This document shows, one piece after another, positions 1-12,769 of a stretch of 64,000 nt of DNA. This DNA comes from Zeugodacus cucurbitae (lineage: Eukaryota; Arthropoda; Insecta; Diptera; Tephritidae), in the NCBI RefSeq assembly GCF_028554725.1, contig NC_071667.1, positions 69,631,501-69,695,500 of the forward strand. Reading direction: 5' to 3'. A program made the translations under genes and the position numbers. Every line of letters begins with the position of its first letter. The first letter of the stretch is position 1. The notes beneath the pieces were generated by a model. The model saw nothing but the letters and a program-made list of their open reading frames with translations, made no database searches and was not told the DNA's origin.

Positions 1-3000
1 AAATTTTAGTTAAAGGCAAGGCTCATTCAAGTCAATGGTCTTATTAAACCACTTAAAACATAAGCAATCAATAGTCTAATTATGAATTACGAATTACATT
101 TTGGGCTATGATTTCACAATATCGATTTCACTGCAATGAGGCACGATTCGGAGTATTATTTGATACTCTCATAACAGTTTAAACGACAGGATTTGACTTA
201 AAATTCCACCGAAATTATATTTGCTTAATATCAAGCGTCACAAAGCACTTTTGTTCACCCGCCTTCGTGCTTTACTATTTCTATTGCCATTCAAAGCGAA
301 TTTCCATTCGAGATACCCGTTAGTAAGCATATCACAAGCACTCATGTCGGCGAAAGTAATTCGAGAAGTATTTAATCCAATTTGTGCAAATACTCAAAGT
401 AGCAGTGGCGCTAACATTATTGAGCGTCTGTGTGTGTGCGTCATTGTGTTAGTGTGTTACGGAACAGCATAGAGGTAAGTAGTGACGACTAATGCATTTC
501 CTACAAAGTGCAACAAATACACAAGTATCACTTGAAAAGTACGAGAATATACGTTTTTATATAACGGTATATGCAACTTTGTTGCATGCAATGCTGAAGC
601 CAAGTTTTTAGGAAAGCTGCAACACTCATTTGCTTAGTGCTCGAGCCATATCTGCATATGTTTGTATGAGTATATCCTTGTCGCTTTCGTTTCAGCGAAA
701 AAACAGAATCAGATATACTAGAATACTAGAAATATTCTCCGAAAAATAGGTGATTGTGTCGTTGAATTGACTGACATATAGACACATATACATTGCATAT
801 GTAATTTATATGCACTTCATGAGCACTAAAGTACCGTTACTATGTCAGCAGCATATGCTTTACTGATTTTTCCAATGCACTTAAAAACGCAAACGCGTAC
901 ATTTTCATCGAAGGTTAAGGGCGTGGCACACAATAGCGTATGCCACATGATGAAAACTATACAAAGAAGAGATCTGTATATGTGTGTGTGTGTGCGATAA
1001 TAATAATAATGCTATTATGTAAATACGTAGAAAAACACACACACGCACATACACAACTTTCATATAATTATGCATGTATGCAAGTGTGTGTGTGAGTGCA
1101 GCATGCACTTTGTGGCAACATTGTAACATTTGCGTGTGTTATCGGCATTGACGGCGCACATAAGCAGGGCAGGCAGGAAGCTAGCTGATGCCATTCGGAG
1201 CAACACAACAACAACAAGAAGAAGAAGAACAACAACAACAAAATGATGACATCGATGTGCAAAAATACCACTTGCAACTTGCAACTTTCGACTTGTACGC
1301 ACATACACGCCAACAAATGGTGTGTAGTGAAGGTCTTTGATTGTAATTAAAAATAAAGTGCAGTGAAATTAAATGAGCCAAAAAAGTGTGCAAAAACAAA
1401 AAGTTTTTGCCACAAAGTTGTTGTTGTTGGCGGAATATAATTTCAACTTTTTCCATAAAACTTTATATTTCGCATATATTTTCCATCGAACTTTTTCACA
1501 TTTTTTGTTCTTGATTAATTTAACAGTAAATTGATTACAGCTTACTGGCATGCATTAATTTTAATATGGGGGCCCATGAAAGGAATTTTTCAATATATAC
1601 GGTGCTGTCCTTTGTGATGTTTAATCAAATTTTGCATGCACATTGCCACAAAGCTGGTTATTATTTATGGTTGCAAGAGACTTTTTATAGTTTATATATA
1701 ACATAAATGTTTTTGAATTATACTACTTATATATAATAAGCGAACTAAAATTGCTGATATTTAAATGTATATGAAAACTGGCTTTATATAGCTTGTATCA
1801 CGTATTAGTTCAAGAATATTGTAGTATTTTATAATAAAATTTTCGTTAAGAATTTCACGTTTAGCAACGCGGCAGGCAATCTATGAGAGAAGAAATGAAA
1901 CCCCAAAACAGTGAAAGCTTCCAGCGAAGTCTTGGATTCTACTGAAGAATTTCATATGCAAAGTTGAATATCCAAGCAACATCAGAAGTAATTCCTGTTC
2001 AAGGATGGCACAGCATTTTATATATTATGGTGCGAAAACATTTGGAAGATGACGTCAATTTTGGATCAACGACATTTTTGGAAGTTATTGTACCGCTATG
2101 AGTTTATTTTTTACATTTGGAAATTATATTTATATTTACTGGATACTTGAGTTTCAATTGAAAAATAGGGGATTTTATGGCAGCTTATGACTTAATCATT
2201 GAACGAAACACTGTTGCAACGGAGGTCGGATTCCACATACGTGATTATAGTAAATCAACGTAATTTTTCCGGAAGACAGCTTCAAGCGTTGGAACTATTT
2301 CAATGGAAATTCCCTCAATCCAAATTCCAGTAATTTTTTTTAAATATTTATGTATGAATTTTTCGTTGCTACATATTGAAGAATTTTCTATTATCTGCCA
2401 AATGTATCGATGCTTTAATCTCGCCTATGGGAATTGACTACCTCAGAGTAGCGATATTGCAAAAATAGACTTCGAATAATAAGTTTGTAACTTAACGATC
2501 TTAGCCATTCTCTCTATAGAAACAAAAACTGGCACTAAGGTCCTCATGAAACTGGAATTGAACTGTTGCCACGCCAAGCAAATCACTCACTAGAGTCAAT
2601 AATGGATATACGCGAAATAAAATTACCAATCCATATAGCAAACTTCACCAAAATTTGTCCACATTCATATGACTTTTGTTTTGTATGAATAACCGAAATG
2701 AGCGAAATGACAAACTGTATAATTCATGGTCTAATCAACTTCTAGTATTCATTTTTTCTTTTAATTAAATATTACTTAGAGGGCTAAATACCCATGTACC
2801 AACGCATGGCCTTCCTGTAAATAATTTCAACCTCAGGTATGGCAGAAACACGAATCACTATTCACTGACCTCTCTTTGAACTATATTACAAATGACCGTT
2901 AGCAGAAGAAAGTTATAATATTTTAATGCTCTTTTAAATAACCTTTGCTATTTTCTACCTTTTTCCATTCAAAGGTAGCTAAGGCACCACTTCATAGCGT

Positions 3001-6000
3001 GTACTCGTTATCTGCAGTGTATAGTCACATACTCATATGAATTGCAGTAAAGGAACACACAACTTATGACACATGCACACATTCAAAGCACTCACATGTA
3101 TCCTTTTGTTTTTGTTACTGTGTGCAGCAAGTTGCTTTTTGATGCAAAATTGTCATGGCGTAGTCAACGTTATTCCCACAACAAAAAAACGAGTGCGTTT
3201 TCCACTGGTTTGCTTTTTAAAATGTATGCCTACTATAGGTGAGTGTGTATGTCAGTATGTGCGAATAGTTGTGCTTCACTCAAATGTCATTCAAACTTCT
3301 GGGCTACCCATTCATCTATACAAGTCAGCCGCAACGCATTCAATGAAACAAAATATTTGCTTTTCAAAAATACCAGCACTCATACCATTTTTACTTACAA
3401 ACATTCAAACATACATAAATGGATCATACGTATATGGATGATTCCATAGGCAGTGCAGAATCGAGTTCAGAGAAGTGGTGAATAGCCAACAGGAAAATTT
3501 TAGGGTAGGCATACCTTCTCTACTGTGATCATAAGCTACTAAGACAAAATAAAGCTTTTATTTAGAGCTTTTGAAAGTTTAGTCGACAAAAGTATAGATT
3601 TTTGTTGAAAAAAAAAATTTAAAACTGCTATGCGGAATACACTGTATTCTTCTATCTTGCTTCAACATTAATTTCTCCACCAAAAATCCCATCAAACCAT
3701 TGAATGTTTCCCAACAGGGTAACTCAGACATCAATCACCCCAACACACACACCATTTAAAATACTGCTACTAGTTTCTACAACCTGTTTTTACACGCTTC
3801 CACTTTTATTTCCAGTTCTATTTATTATGGCTTTTTGTTTTGCAAAATTTTATCAGTCAACTTTTGCTTTGTCAACAGCAAGTCAATGTCGTTGCAACAT
3901 TGAATGCGTGCCACCCCCACTGCAACTGCTGTGTGTGTGTGCAATCAAAGAACGAACGGGCGGACATATTTACCCGCAACTATGTTATGCAGCAGAAAAA
4001 AAGCGTTGTGATTGTGCCGTGTCTCTGTGCTACCTTTCATGCTCAGTTGTGTGGCAGCAAGATACAGAAAGTAGCGCAGGAATGTCGGTCGTCACTCACT
4101 TTTGATAAGAGTCCAGTCATTTGCTTTGCAAGCCGGTTTTGCTTTTTTTGCCACGCTCACTTATGTGGATATTCATAACGCGATATGGCAACTATGGAAA
4201 TGCGAAACGAAATGTAAATAAATAACATAGAGGCAACAAAAAGTTGCATGTAGTTGCAATTGGTTTTTGTGTTTGTTGTTGAAGTGGTAGTCAGGTGCTT
4301 TTTGCAAAGTTTTTACTAACAAATAGCGATATATATAGAAATATATTTGTATCAAAGTATATGTGGAAGTTTTTGCAATTGGAACACTAATTTTTTTACA
4401 GAGTTGTCATAGTTTTTTGCTCCGAAAATACCTCTGAAAATAGTTCTGTGATCTTCCCACTCTACATTATACTGAAAAGTATATGAGCGAAAGTTCTAAA
4501 CAACTCTACAATACTCTCAAGTATGCACTCTATGATTTATAAAAGCATAATGATCATAATTATATGAGAGATAGTCATTGCTTTTTGTGGAGGAAAAGCT
4601 CCAATAATATAAACTGAAGGGTTCTTCGAACAAAGTTTTTCAATTAGCTTAGATAGCCTACGATAGTCTTAATATTATTAAGCTCACGATAGAACAGTTC
4701 TTTTGACCCTTAAATTCTGCTTTAAACAAGTTTAGTAACTTGGGTTCTATAAAAATGTTCGGACCTTCCTTAGAAGTATTTAAAGTCAAGATAATCCAAT
4801 ATTAGACCAGTAAACACCTTATTTGGTCAGGTATCTTTTGAGACCATTCTCTGTACAAATGTCTTTGAATGGCTTCGTTAGAAAATGGTAAAAGGCGATA
4901 ACCTCAAGTCGATAATTTCGTCTAGATTCAACTACATCATCATATTCTTGATTATCGAACACAAATTTGGCTGATAAATATTTTACTACCGCTATTCTTC
5001 AAATGTATATAGCTTGAGATAAAGTAATTATAGTGAACTTAATAATTTGAATTCACAGTCATTTAACGATTAATTTCGTTTTTTTTTACAAAATAGAATA
5101 ATGGATGATTTTTAGAAAGGAGTGAATTTTTCTCCAAAAAATTGTTTTCATTCCTAAAAAGATAAATAATTTTTTCCACAAGGTGTTTTGCTAATTGGAT
5201 TCAATAAAAATGCAGAAAACTATACAGAACTATTTTTATTGTTGGACTTCAAATCGATTTATTGAACTATCGCTCAATATCTGCAATGATAAACTGCAGC
5301 TTGAGTTAAATTCAGAAAGTAGTAGTAGTGAAGTAGAAGAAGACTTTTATCGACAACCAATAAAAAAGAGTACAAAGATTGATAATCACAGCATTTAACT
5401 AACACTTTACATTAACAAAAATCGCATAAATGCGCTGTAAATCACTTATAATGAATAATTTTAACGTAAAGCTTTTAAATATAATTATCTATATTTTTCA
5501 TGATTTATTTATCTATAATTTTTAATGAAAATAAAATGACTTGACTTCAAATTCAACTTAGCAGTAAAGCAACCGCCACACAACTTTAATTCATATATCA
5601 AACAACTGACATGTCGCCAACTATGCTACGCTTATTGCACTTCCGCTCTTTTTACTTAACTACCGTGGCTATCTGTGGCAGTTGTTGTCAATGTATCTGC
5701 AGACGACAAGCATATTTATCTCCATCATTTATACTGTTTTTTACTTTGTCATCACATAGCAATCAACTGACTTTATAAGTACACAGAGCAGAGCTACACA
5801 CATGACATATGTGTGTGTATGCGCTTTTTATCAACTTCAACAAAAATATCATTCTCAGCATTATTGTCATGCTGTAGAAAGCAGAAAGTTGACTGCAAAT
5901 GTAACTATCTCTCTGTATATGTGTGTGTCTGTTTGTGTGAATGTGTGGTTAATAACTAAGTTTTTGTATCAGATAGTACTGTTAGTTATGGACTCATCAT

Positions 6001-6835
6001 CACTCTGCTCGCAGCTGTTATTGTCGTTGCCATTGACGTTGTCGTTATCGTTATCATAACGACATCCCTACATAATATCAACTCTTCAAATAAATATGTG
6101 ATGGCCGCAACACATGTGCATTATATGCTATAGATGATGATGATATCTTTTGTCCATGCCACGCACTGGACTTCTCAACAATTTACTCAACATTTTACGA
6201 TATGATTCACTGTATATTTATGTATGTGAAGAGATGTGCTTGCGTCTGTGTTGAAACGCCCTCCTGTGGCTGCTTGTGACATAGTTGGTCGATTTTTGTG
6301 ATTTTATTTTTATTGTTATTACAAATATTTCTATTAAAGTGGACTTCCAATCACATGCACATAAATCAGCGCTCAGATTGATTTCTCTGATTTTGTGGTC
6401 GTTTTCGTGTGCCACGGCAATGGAGATATAGAAAATGTATAGTTGAGAGCAGCTAGTAAACTGCAAAAGTCGCATAAATTGTCACAATGTTTAGCAGCGC
6501 GGTTGACGACAAAGTTATGTAACTTACAAAAATTGATATTATTTGGACACACATACGTAAGCAAGCAAATACTAAATAATTAAATAGCTTTGAATTTACT
6601 ATATCTGCTTTTATGGAAAAAAATCTGACATATTTTGTTGAACAAATTTTGTCAAAGCAAAAAACTTTTTGAGTTGCGAGTTAGTTTTCCCGAGGCATGT
6701 TCTTAGTTTCTCATTAAAATTTTGTTTATTATAGTTCTCTTTACCTATCTTTTATTTTATTTAGTATTACGTATAATTTTTACTTACTATTTGATATGCT
6801 TAGTACTCATAAATATTATAGTTAAGATTTTTATG
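1..6835. other. AT-rich non-coding stretch, intron-like or intergenic
   Basis: No recognisable gene. The stretch contains simple repeats: a TG run at about 981-994 followed by an ATA run, and AAC/AAG triplets at about 1206-1241. It also has many TATG/CATA-type short repeats. A consensus splice donor (GAG|GTAAGT) sits at about 475 after an 83-codon open frame, but nothing supports it as an exon. Open frames at 3073-3441 and 3704-4105 have a length and composition expected by chance. Confidence 0.6.
3073..3237 (+). CDS. Weak candidate first exon with signal-peptide-like start
   Basis: An ATG opens a 122-codon frame that begins MHTFKALTCILLFLLLCAAS: a short polar start, a hydrophobic core and small residues. 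This resembles a secretion signal. A good donor (ATAG|GTGAGT) interrupts the frame at about 3236/3237, so a short signal-peptide exon is possible. Against it, the codons look like ordinary AT-rich sequence, the start context is poor, and frames of this length arise by chance in this window. No family is recognised. I list it only as a lead. Confidence 0.1.
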
Positions 6836-6870
6836 GCTCACCTGTAAAGAGAGAGAATAAAGAACAAATT
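6836..6870 (-). other. Candidate recursive splice site (ratchet point)
   Basis: Read on the minus strand, a pyrimidine tract (TTCTTTATTCTCTCTCTTT) ends in ACAG and is followed at once by GTGAGC, with the junction between 6842 and 6841. An acceptor directly abutting a donor, leaving a zero-length exon, is the established form of the ratcheting sites used to remove very long introns in flies. The tract is long and nearly pure. It implies that a minus-strand transcript crosses this point inside a large intron. A chance match is possible but not common. Confidence 0.5.
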
Positions 6871-8320
6871 ATTTAATAAATATTGAAATTAAAGTGGATA
6901 TAATATTTTTTTATAAAAGGTAGAATATAAGTATATAAATATTATTTTTTTAAAAATATACGCCCGAACATGTGCCTTAAAATATAAGTATATCACAGAA
7001 GAAAAGTCTAACCCAGAATAATTTTAACTTACAAGCTTACTTCGTAAAGTATATATAGCAAATCAGCACTTATAACATAGCTTTGCTGTCAATATTTGTG
7101 AATTTTTAAAGGTCATAAGCAAAGTTAGCGCCCATAGGAAACTCTATGAGAGACTAAAATTGTATTTTAATAAAAGTTTGAATTTTAAACACTCAAAACT
7201 TAGAATTCTATTGGTGTATTAGAAAATTTTATAAAAATAAACTCTAGCTCTGCTCCATCGAGCGCATTTCCTAAAATGCTGAACTTTTTTATCCATTTTT
7301 TTTTTATATATAATTTTTTTTAATGAATAATATTGAGTGTCATCAGCAGCTCTTGACTAACTATATCCAATATTGGTAAAAAAGTTTTAAACAGGAAGAT
7401 CTGGAACTAACTTTTATCAGAATGTAAATACATTGAATTTTTGTTGCCTACATTGCGGCGCTACTATTTTTATAATATCGTTGAGAGGTAAAATGCAATA
7501 TATCTATGTTTGGACGAATATAGTAGCTATGATCGAGAGACTATGCTCTATATTGACATAAAAAATATTAAAACCGCATGATTAGTTTATTTGTATGCCC
7601 CGCAAATTATTTCAAAACCTTGACCCAATTTAAAATACTGTGAAAAGTCAATAAATTTAATTTTCTTGGTATAATGTAATTTTTTCTGCCCCAGACATAA
7701 AATATTAAACAAACTTCATTTTATGAAAAAAAAAGCAATAAAAAGCTGTCAGTGAAAAATATTTTCTATAGGAACACATTTAGTTTAATCATGTTTCATA
7801 GAGTTTTGACTGAAATTTCATATTTATTCTTTCCAGTCTTTACCGAAAATTGGTGAAAGCGACTCCACTCCAGCATCATTGATTTTTTTGATACATACAA
7901 TCCTAAAGGTATGCTTCATTTTTAACAAATTTTACAAAAACTGTCACCTTGAAAAATTTTTATATTTTCTGGTACTTTTATTCGAATAATTCTTTTATTT
8001 TTTAACTTTGGCCGATTTTTTCCTCATTCGATTTTTTTTTGTGAGAAAACTACTATCTCTTTTTCATTTAACATAATTTGTTTGTTGTGGCCTTTACCTT
8101 CCCTTTATTTAAATAAGAAATTCGAATGTGAAATTGTACGTAACCCATATTTCTTTTACAATAATACCACTAAATAAACACACATAAAATCATAAATGTG
8201 CTGACCTTTATCGTCTATAAAAACATAGAGTTTTAAATATCAAAAGAACATTGAAACCATTAAAAAAATGTGTTCCTATTTTTATTAACTAACCAAGCTC
8301 ATCAACAAACGCTTCACAAT
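6871..8320. other. Very AT-rich non-coding stretch
   Basis: Long A and T runs with no open frame of note and no recognised element. Confidence 0.6.
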
Positions 8321-8324
8321 TCCA

Positions 8325-8607
8325 TTTATTTCCGTAACAATGGATATTAAAAAAGCTGAAATTTAATTTTCAATTTTTATAACCAAATTTTACAAGTCCC
8401 TTATGACATTTTTCAAATAAATATGATAGTAAAGTAATAACAAAAAACCAATTATTGGCATCGGTAGCAGTTAAAAACCCAGCACTTAATATGCGTGGCA
8501 TGTGTTCGCGGCCATTTTCAATAGTTACAACTAAGCCGTACAACACAACACTTGCATTTAATAGCCAATTCCTAGAATATTTCGGCCACTTAAGTACCTG
8601 CAACAAC
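8325..8607 (-). CDS. Weak candidate terminal exon of an unidentified gene
   Basis: On the minus strand an acceptor-like TGTTGTTGCAG is followed from 8597 down by an open frame ending in TGA at 8370-8372. AATAAA (TTTATT on the plus strand at 8325-8330) lies about 40 bases beyond the stop, followed by GT-rich sequence. The encoded peptide is mildly hydrophobic, with segments such as WLLNASVVLYGLVV and WFFVITLLSYLF that could be membrane spans. A competing plus-strand frame (8455-8646) overlaps it. No family is recognised, and the length alone is not significant in this AT-rich DNA. Confidence 0.18.
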
Positions 8608-8649
8608 ACAGCTGAGCACACAGCTGCGTTGTTACGTTGCCATTAGTGC

Positions 8650-10590
8650 GATGTAAAGCTGCGTAGATGTAAGTGCTCAAAAACTGGTAAAAGTTGCTAT
8701 CTCTGCGCTATTAGCTGGCAACCGCTGGCAATAAGAAATTCCCAACGATTACAACGGCCATCTTAATTTCAATGTTAATTCGCTGCAATTAAGCTAATTA
8801 AAAAAAAAGTGAACATCAAAAGCAAATGTTCGCTACACTCTTTTGTTCTTACTCTGCAGCCACCCCCCATCTCTCATGCATACTTTTAATAGAGCAATTT
8901 CAACGATTTCCCAAGCACTTGTCCGACTTGATACTCGTTGAAGGGTAAACACACGGGAAAATGAAGTAGAAATCAATTTAAATTTTAAAGTAGAAAATCC
9001 CAAAAAGAAGAAGATAAAATGGTTGAGAAGAAGGGAAAAAATTACCAGCAGTCAGCATGAAATGCCCCAAAGGCGAAGATGGTCAAACATCGAAGGTTGT
9101 AAGAAAAGCGATATGAAATGGAAAATAATAAGAGCGAAAAAAGGAAGACTCGGCACAAAAAAATTGCTGATAAGAAAAGCAGCTTTTCAATGTAAAATAA
9201 GCGGGTAGCGTCGGCGGTGGCGGCGGACAAATGCTACAGATAATGAGAAGAAGATACAAAAGCAGCCTCAACCTGACGATATGCCATGTGGTATGAGCAA
9301 CTACAAGCAGCTACACACAGAGAGACAGACAGTTAAGTAGTTGTGTGTGCCATTGAGCTGAGACTGTAAGGAAAATGGATGAATAGCTGAGCTGTGGAAG
9401 TAACCCGTTAAACAAAAAAAAATGGAAGCATGCAAAATAATGAAGAGAATGAATTGCGAATGGAGAAAAAAGTGAGCTCCGAAGATGCTGCCAAAGTAAA
9501 ATGAGCTGAAAATGATAACGCGCCTGATGAACAGACGTTGCGTGTGGCTGAAAGGCGCGGAGGGATGGGTAAAGAGATGGGTACGACGGGATATGCAGCA
9601 CAATTAAATGGTTGCGCAAAAATGACAAGTTTTCATTTGAAGTGAGGTGTGGGGAGAGAGAAAGGTGTGCTGGTGAAGCAACCTTTTTCACATCAGATAG
9701 CAAAAAGTATTTTAGCGTAGCGATAAGGGAATATTACTAAATAAAAGAGTCTATGTGTTTGGACAAGTGGTCGAATAGGTTTTTACTGGCTAAATTTATT
9801 TAACTGCTGCGTTTTTTGTTTATTTTGAATTCGGTAGTAAGGGCATGAAGGGTGCGTGTTTAAGAAGTTTAATTTATTTAGTGGCGTAGTGTAAAGGAAT
9901 CGGTTTTAGTTTGTGTTTTGAATGAAATCTATCTTAGGAGTACACTCAGCAATTTCTTGCTTTGGTAAATACTCTTTGCTTTGGATCATTTTGGGCCTCT
10001 TATGGTTTTATTAGATTTTAAGAGAATTGGGTGCTTATGGTTTAACAAATTCAGTCTCTAAGCGGATTTATTAGCATAATATAATCTGGACCTTAGTAAC
10101 TGTTTAGGTGTGGAATAAAGATATATCGTCGTATCTGCCCTTACCACTTAGCATTTCTTAACCTTATTTTAGAATATGCACGAGTTTTGGGATTTCTGTC
10201 AGAAACTTTCAAAAGTCTACGCAAAAGGCTTCATTAGCGAGTATCATTTAAAATAGTTTAAGAAGGACTAATGACCTTTTTCGACATTCAAACCTCTTCC
10301 TTTACTCGTTTTAGAGGGACACAGTGTGCTAGTTAGGCCTATATTTAAAATAGTCAAATACGGATTTAACCTCTCTTGATAGATAAGAAGCAGAAGACTA
10401 CTACAAATTAGGTTAGGATATAAATATTATAGGGCTTCAGAAAAATGTCCCTATATGTCTTCGAATATAAATAGCAGGTCAATTATGCAGAAGTAAGAAC
10501 TTTAAGTTAAAGTTTTTTATTAAGTATATGAATATATTTAATTTTATCATCTTAGGAGCTCTGTTGCTATACGAAAGTTTGCTATACGAA
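8650..10590. other. Non-coding stretch with a purine-rich segment
   Basis: About 8940-9720 is markedly purine-rich on the plus strand (GAAG, GGAG and AAAAG runs). The open frames read from it on either strand follow the skew and do not look coding. The remainder is AT-rich without recognisable features. Confidence 0.55.
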
Positions 10591-10599
10591 ATCGGATTG

Positions 10600-10768
10600 A
10601 AAAGTGAAACAACTCAGAAAAATAATAAGTTTACTCATTCTGAAATCATTATGCTTCTTATCTATCAAACTGAGTATAAATCAAGTAACAGCTGTCAAAA
10701 AGAAAAATTCCGAAAAAAGTATTGCCTCAATGAAAACAACACGTCTAAAAACCATCCGTTTCATTATG
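10600..10768. mobile_element. Fragment of a short mariner-derived element
   Basis: This segment aligns by eye with the right half of the element at 12,434-12,762. Shared landmarks in order are TTCTGAA, AGCTGTCAAAAA, a C-TCA-TGAAAA/TTAAAAA stretch and CTAAAAACCA/CTAAAAACAC at the right end. The left end could not be placed. It is probably an older, more diverged copy of the same family. It has no coding capacity. Confidence 0.45.
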
Positions 10769-10769
10769 A

Positions 10770-12430
10770 AGGAATTATTTCGTATAGGGTATTCTTATAA
10801 TGCCAAAATATCTATTAACATCGCTCTATTTTTTATAATCAGTGTTTAATTAGTCTTCAAATATTATTTTTCTTGTAAATTAATGCGTTTATATATTTTT
10901 CAATATTACAGTTTTTTTCTGCATAAAAAAATAATCAAGGAGCGCAATAAATGCGGAAATTACTGAGAACAAAAATTTTAATTTTGACGCATTTGTCAAG
11001 TAATTAGTCAGATATAGTACGCCACTGACCACAGAGTGTGCGTTTGATAAAAAAAAAAAGATTTAAAGCATTCCATTCAACTATTTCACCGCTATACTCG
11101 TACAATGTACAAAGCAACCGCAACTTGAAAAGCCAATACTTGAGTTTACTTATGCTTTCCTTTGAGTTTACGCATATTTACATACCGGCGACCCTTTTTA
11201 AGCAGAAATTAAGTAGCTCAAAGGAAACGCGTACAAAATTACATACATAAATACATGAAAGCAGAAGCCCACTTCGCTTTACCCCTTTTCAATCAGCGTG
11301 TGTCTCCGAGCGCAGAAGAAAGGCAGCTTTTGTGAAGGAAATTGTCGTGCGAGGCACCGCAAATATGCATTTTATGCGGCACAGACGAACACCTTTTAAT
11401 TAAAATGATTGCTACACCCTGTAAAATCATTTTTCTTTCTGATTTTTTTCTCTCCTGCTTTAAGTAGTTTGTGTAAGAAAAGTCGCTCGTGTGCCTTGCA
11501 CAGCCGCAATTTGTTGTATCTCTTCGGTTTTGAATGCTTTTGGTTGGTAAGTAAACCTTTTTTAATACTTTCGCAATGTAGACTTCATTAAGTTCCCTCC
11601 CCAGAGGAATTATTTTCAACTTAAGCCGATACACTTAGAAACTGGTGTATAATTAAGAAAAGGTTTCACGCCAGCAGTGGGCGGCCTTACAAAAGGCGAT
11701 TAAGTTGGGGAGATTTCATATTTCTTTTAAGCTAAAAGCAACAACAAAATATGCAGATACACAAGCTTGCTTGCTTGATTCCCCAACAATAACGAACACA
11801 AGTAGTTGCATAAGACATTTAGGTTTGGCCAATATCCGGGTGATTTGGGAATAATTAAAACGACAAATGCCAAAAACATTTATGCAGAATTTATTATATA
11901 CCAAAAGCGACCGCTTAGTGGCTGAGCGCACAAAAAAAGCAGCAACAAAAAGTGTCTCAGTTTACAGCAACAAAGTGACTGTTAATTTCGTTATCACAAA
12001 AACAAAAAAAACTTTACAACACTGTTATCAATTTGCAACTGCTTTTAGCTTTATTTATGACATTTCTGCCTGTATGTGTTGTGGTGTCCGTTACATTTTT
12101 ACAAGCACACAAATTGTTTATACCAGTTGTAAATATGTTTACTTATCAATAAAGCGCCGCACTGAGTGATTGTTGACAGCTGTCGGCATGTCAGTGAATG
12201 TTTGTTTTGATTTTCATGTTCGCCCTGTTCGCCGTTAACTGCACCCACTTGTGTTATGGCTTTGCGATAAGAACTATGCTGATAAGATAATTGCCGCTTT
12301 TAATATGCGCTTGCTTACAAAAACAATTGATAACCTTTAGTTGGTGTGCTTTATTTCATATTTGTGGTGTGGTGTCATTAAGGTGCGTATGGAGTGGGTA
12401 TTTGCTTAGTATACACATATGTTTTACTTA
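10770..12430. other. AT-rich non-coding stretch
   Basis: No gene or element recognised. Open frames at 11293-11634 and 11867-12169 lack coding character and have no supporting splice or poly(A) context. Confidence 0.6.
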
Positions 12431-12433
12431 GTA

Positions 12434-12762
12434 AAGGGTGTTTTTTTTGGGCATATCGATTTCAAGAATAAATAAAAAAATAAATAACAAATAATTTAAT
12501 GTTAGAGTTAAGACTTTCTTTAGCTTAATTATAAAGATAAGGGGTTTTCACTATATTTTAAAAATGATTTCGGACAAGTAACCGCCGCGACTTGTTGTAG
12601 CAATTGGTGCTGTATGTCTACAATAAATATTGTTCTGAAGTAATTCTATTCATTACGACATGACAAAAAAACTGGGTGTGAATATAGTAAGAGCTGTCAA
12701 AAATAAAAGCTCCAAAAAATTATTATCTCATTAAAAAATCACACGCCTAAAAACACACCCCT
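12434..12762. mobile_element. Short mariner-type MITE with TA duplication
   Basis: The left end reads AAGGGTGTTTTTTTTGGGC. The right end, on the opposite strand, reads AGGGGTGTGTTTTTAGGC. TA dinucleotides lie immediately outside at 12432-12433 and 12763-12764, as for Tc1/mariner insertions. The ends resemble those of the DD41D mariner at 38,899 (AAGGGTGATTTTTT). At 329 bp with no open frame, it is a non-autonomous deletion derivative. A related fragment lies at about 10.6 kb. Confidence 0.6.
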
Positions 12763-12769
12763 TATAAGT

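Noticed and set aside
1890..2100. Protein-like frame fragment resembling transposon remnants
   Set aside because: It is open for about 50 codons only, with stops on both sides and no motif that could be tied to a family.
3704..4105. 133-codon plus-strand open frame
   Set aside because: The length is within chance for this base composition, the frame overlaps another frame at 3840-4178, and no splice or 3' signals support it.
8598..8612. Minus-strand zero-length exon motif (TTGCAG|GTACTT)
   Set aside because: GTACTT is a poor donor and the tract before it is short, unlike the sites at 6841 and 36834.
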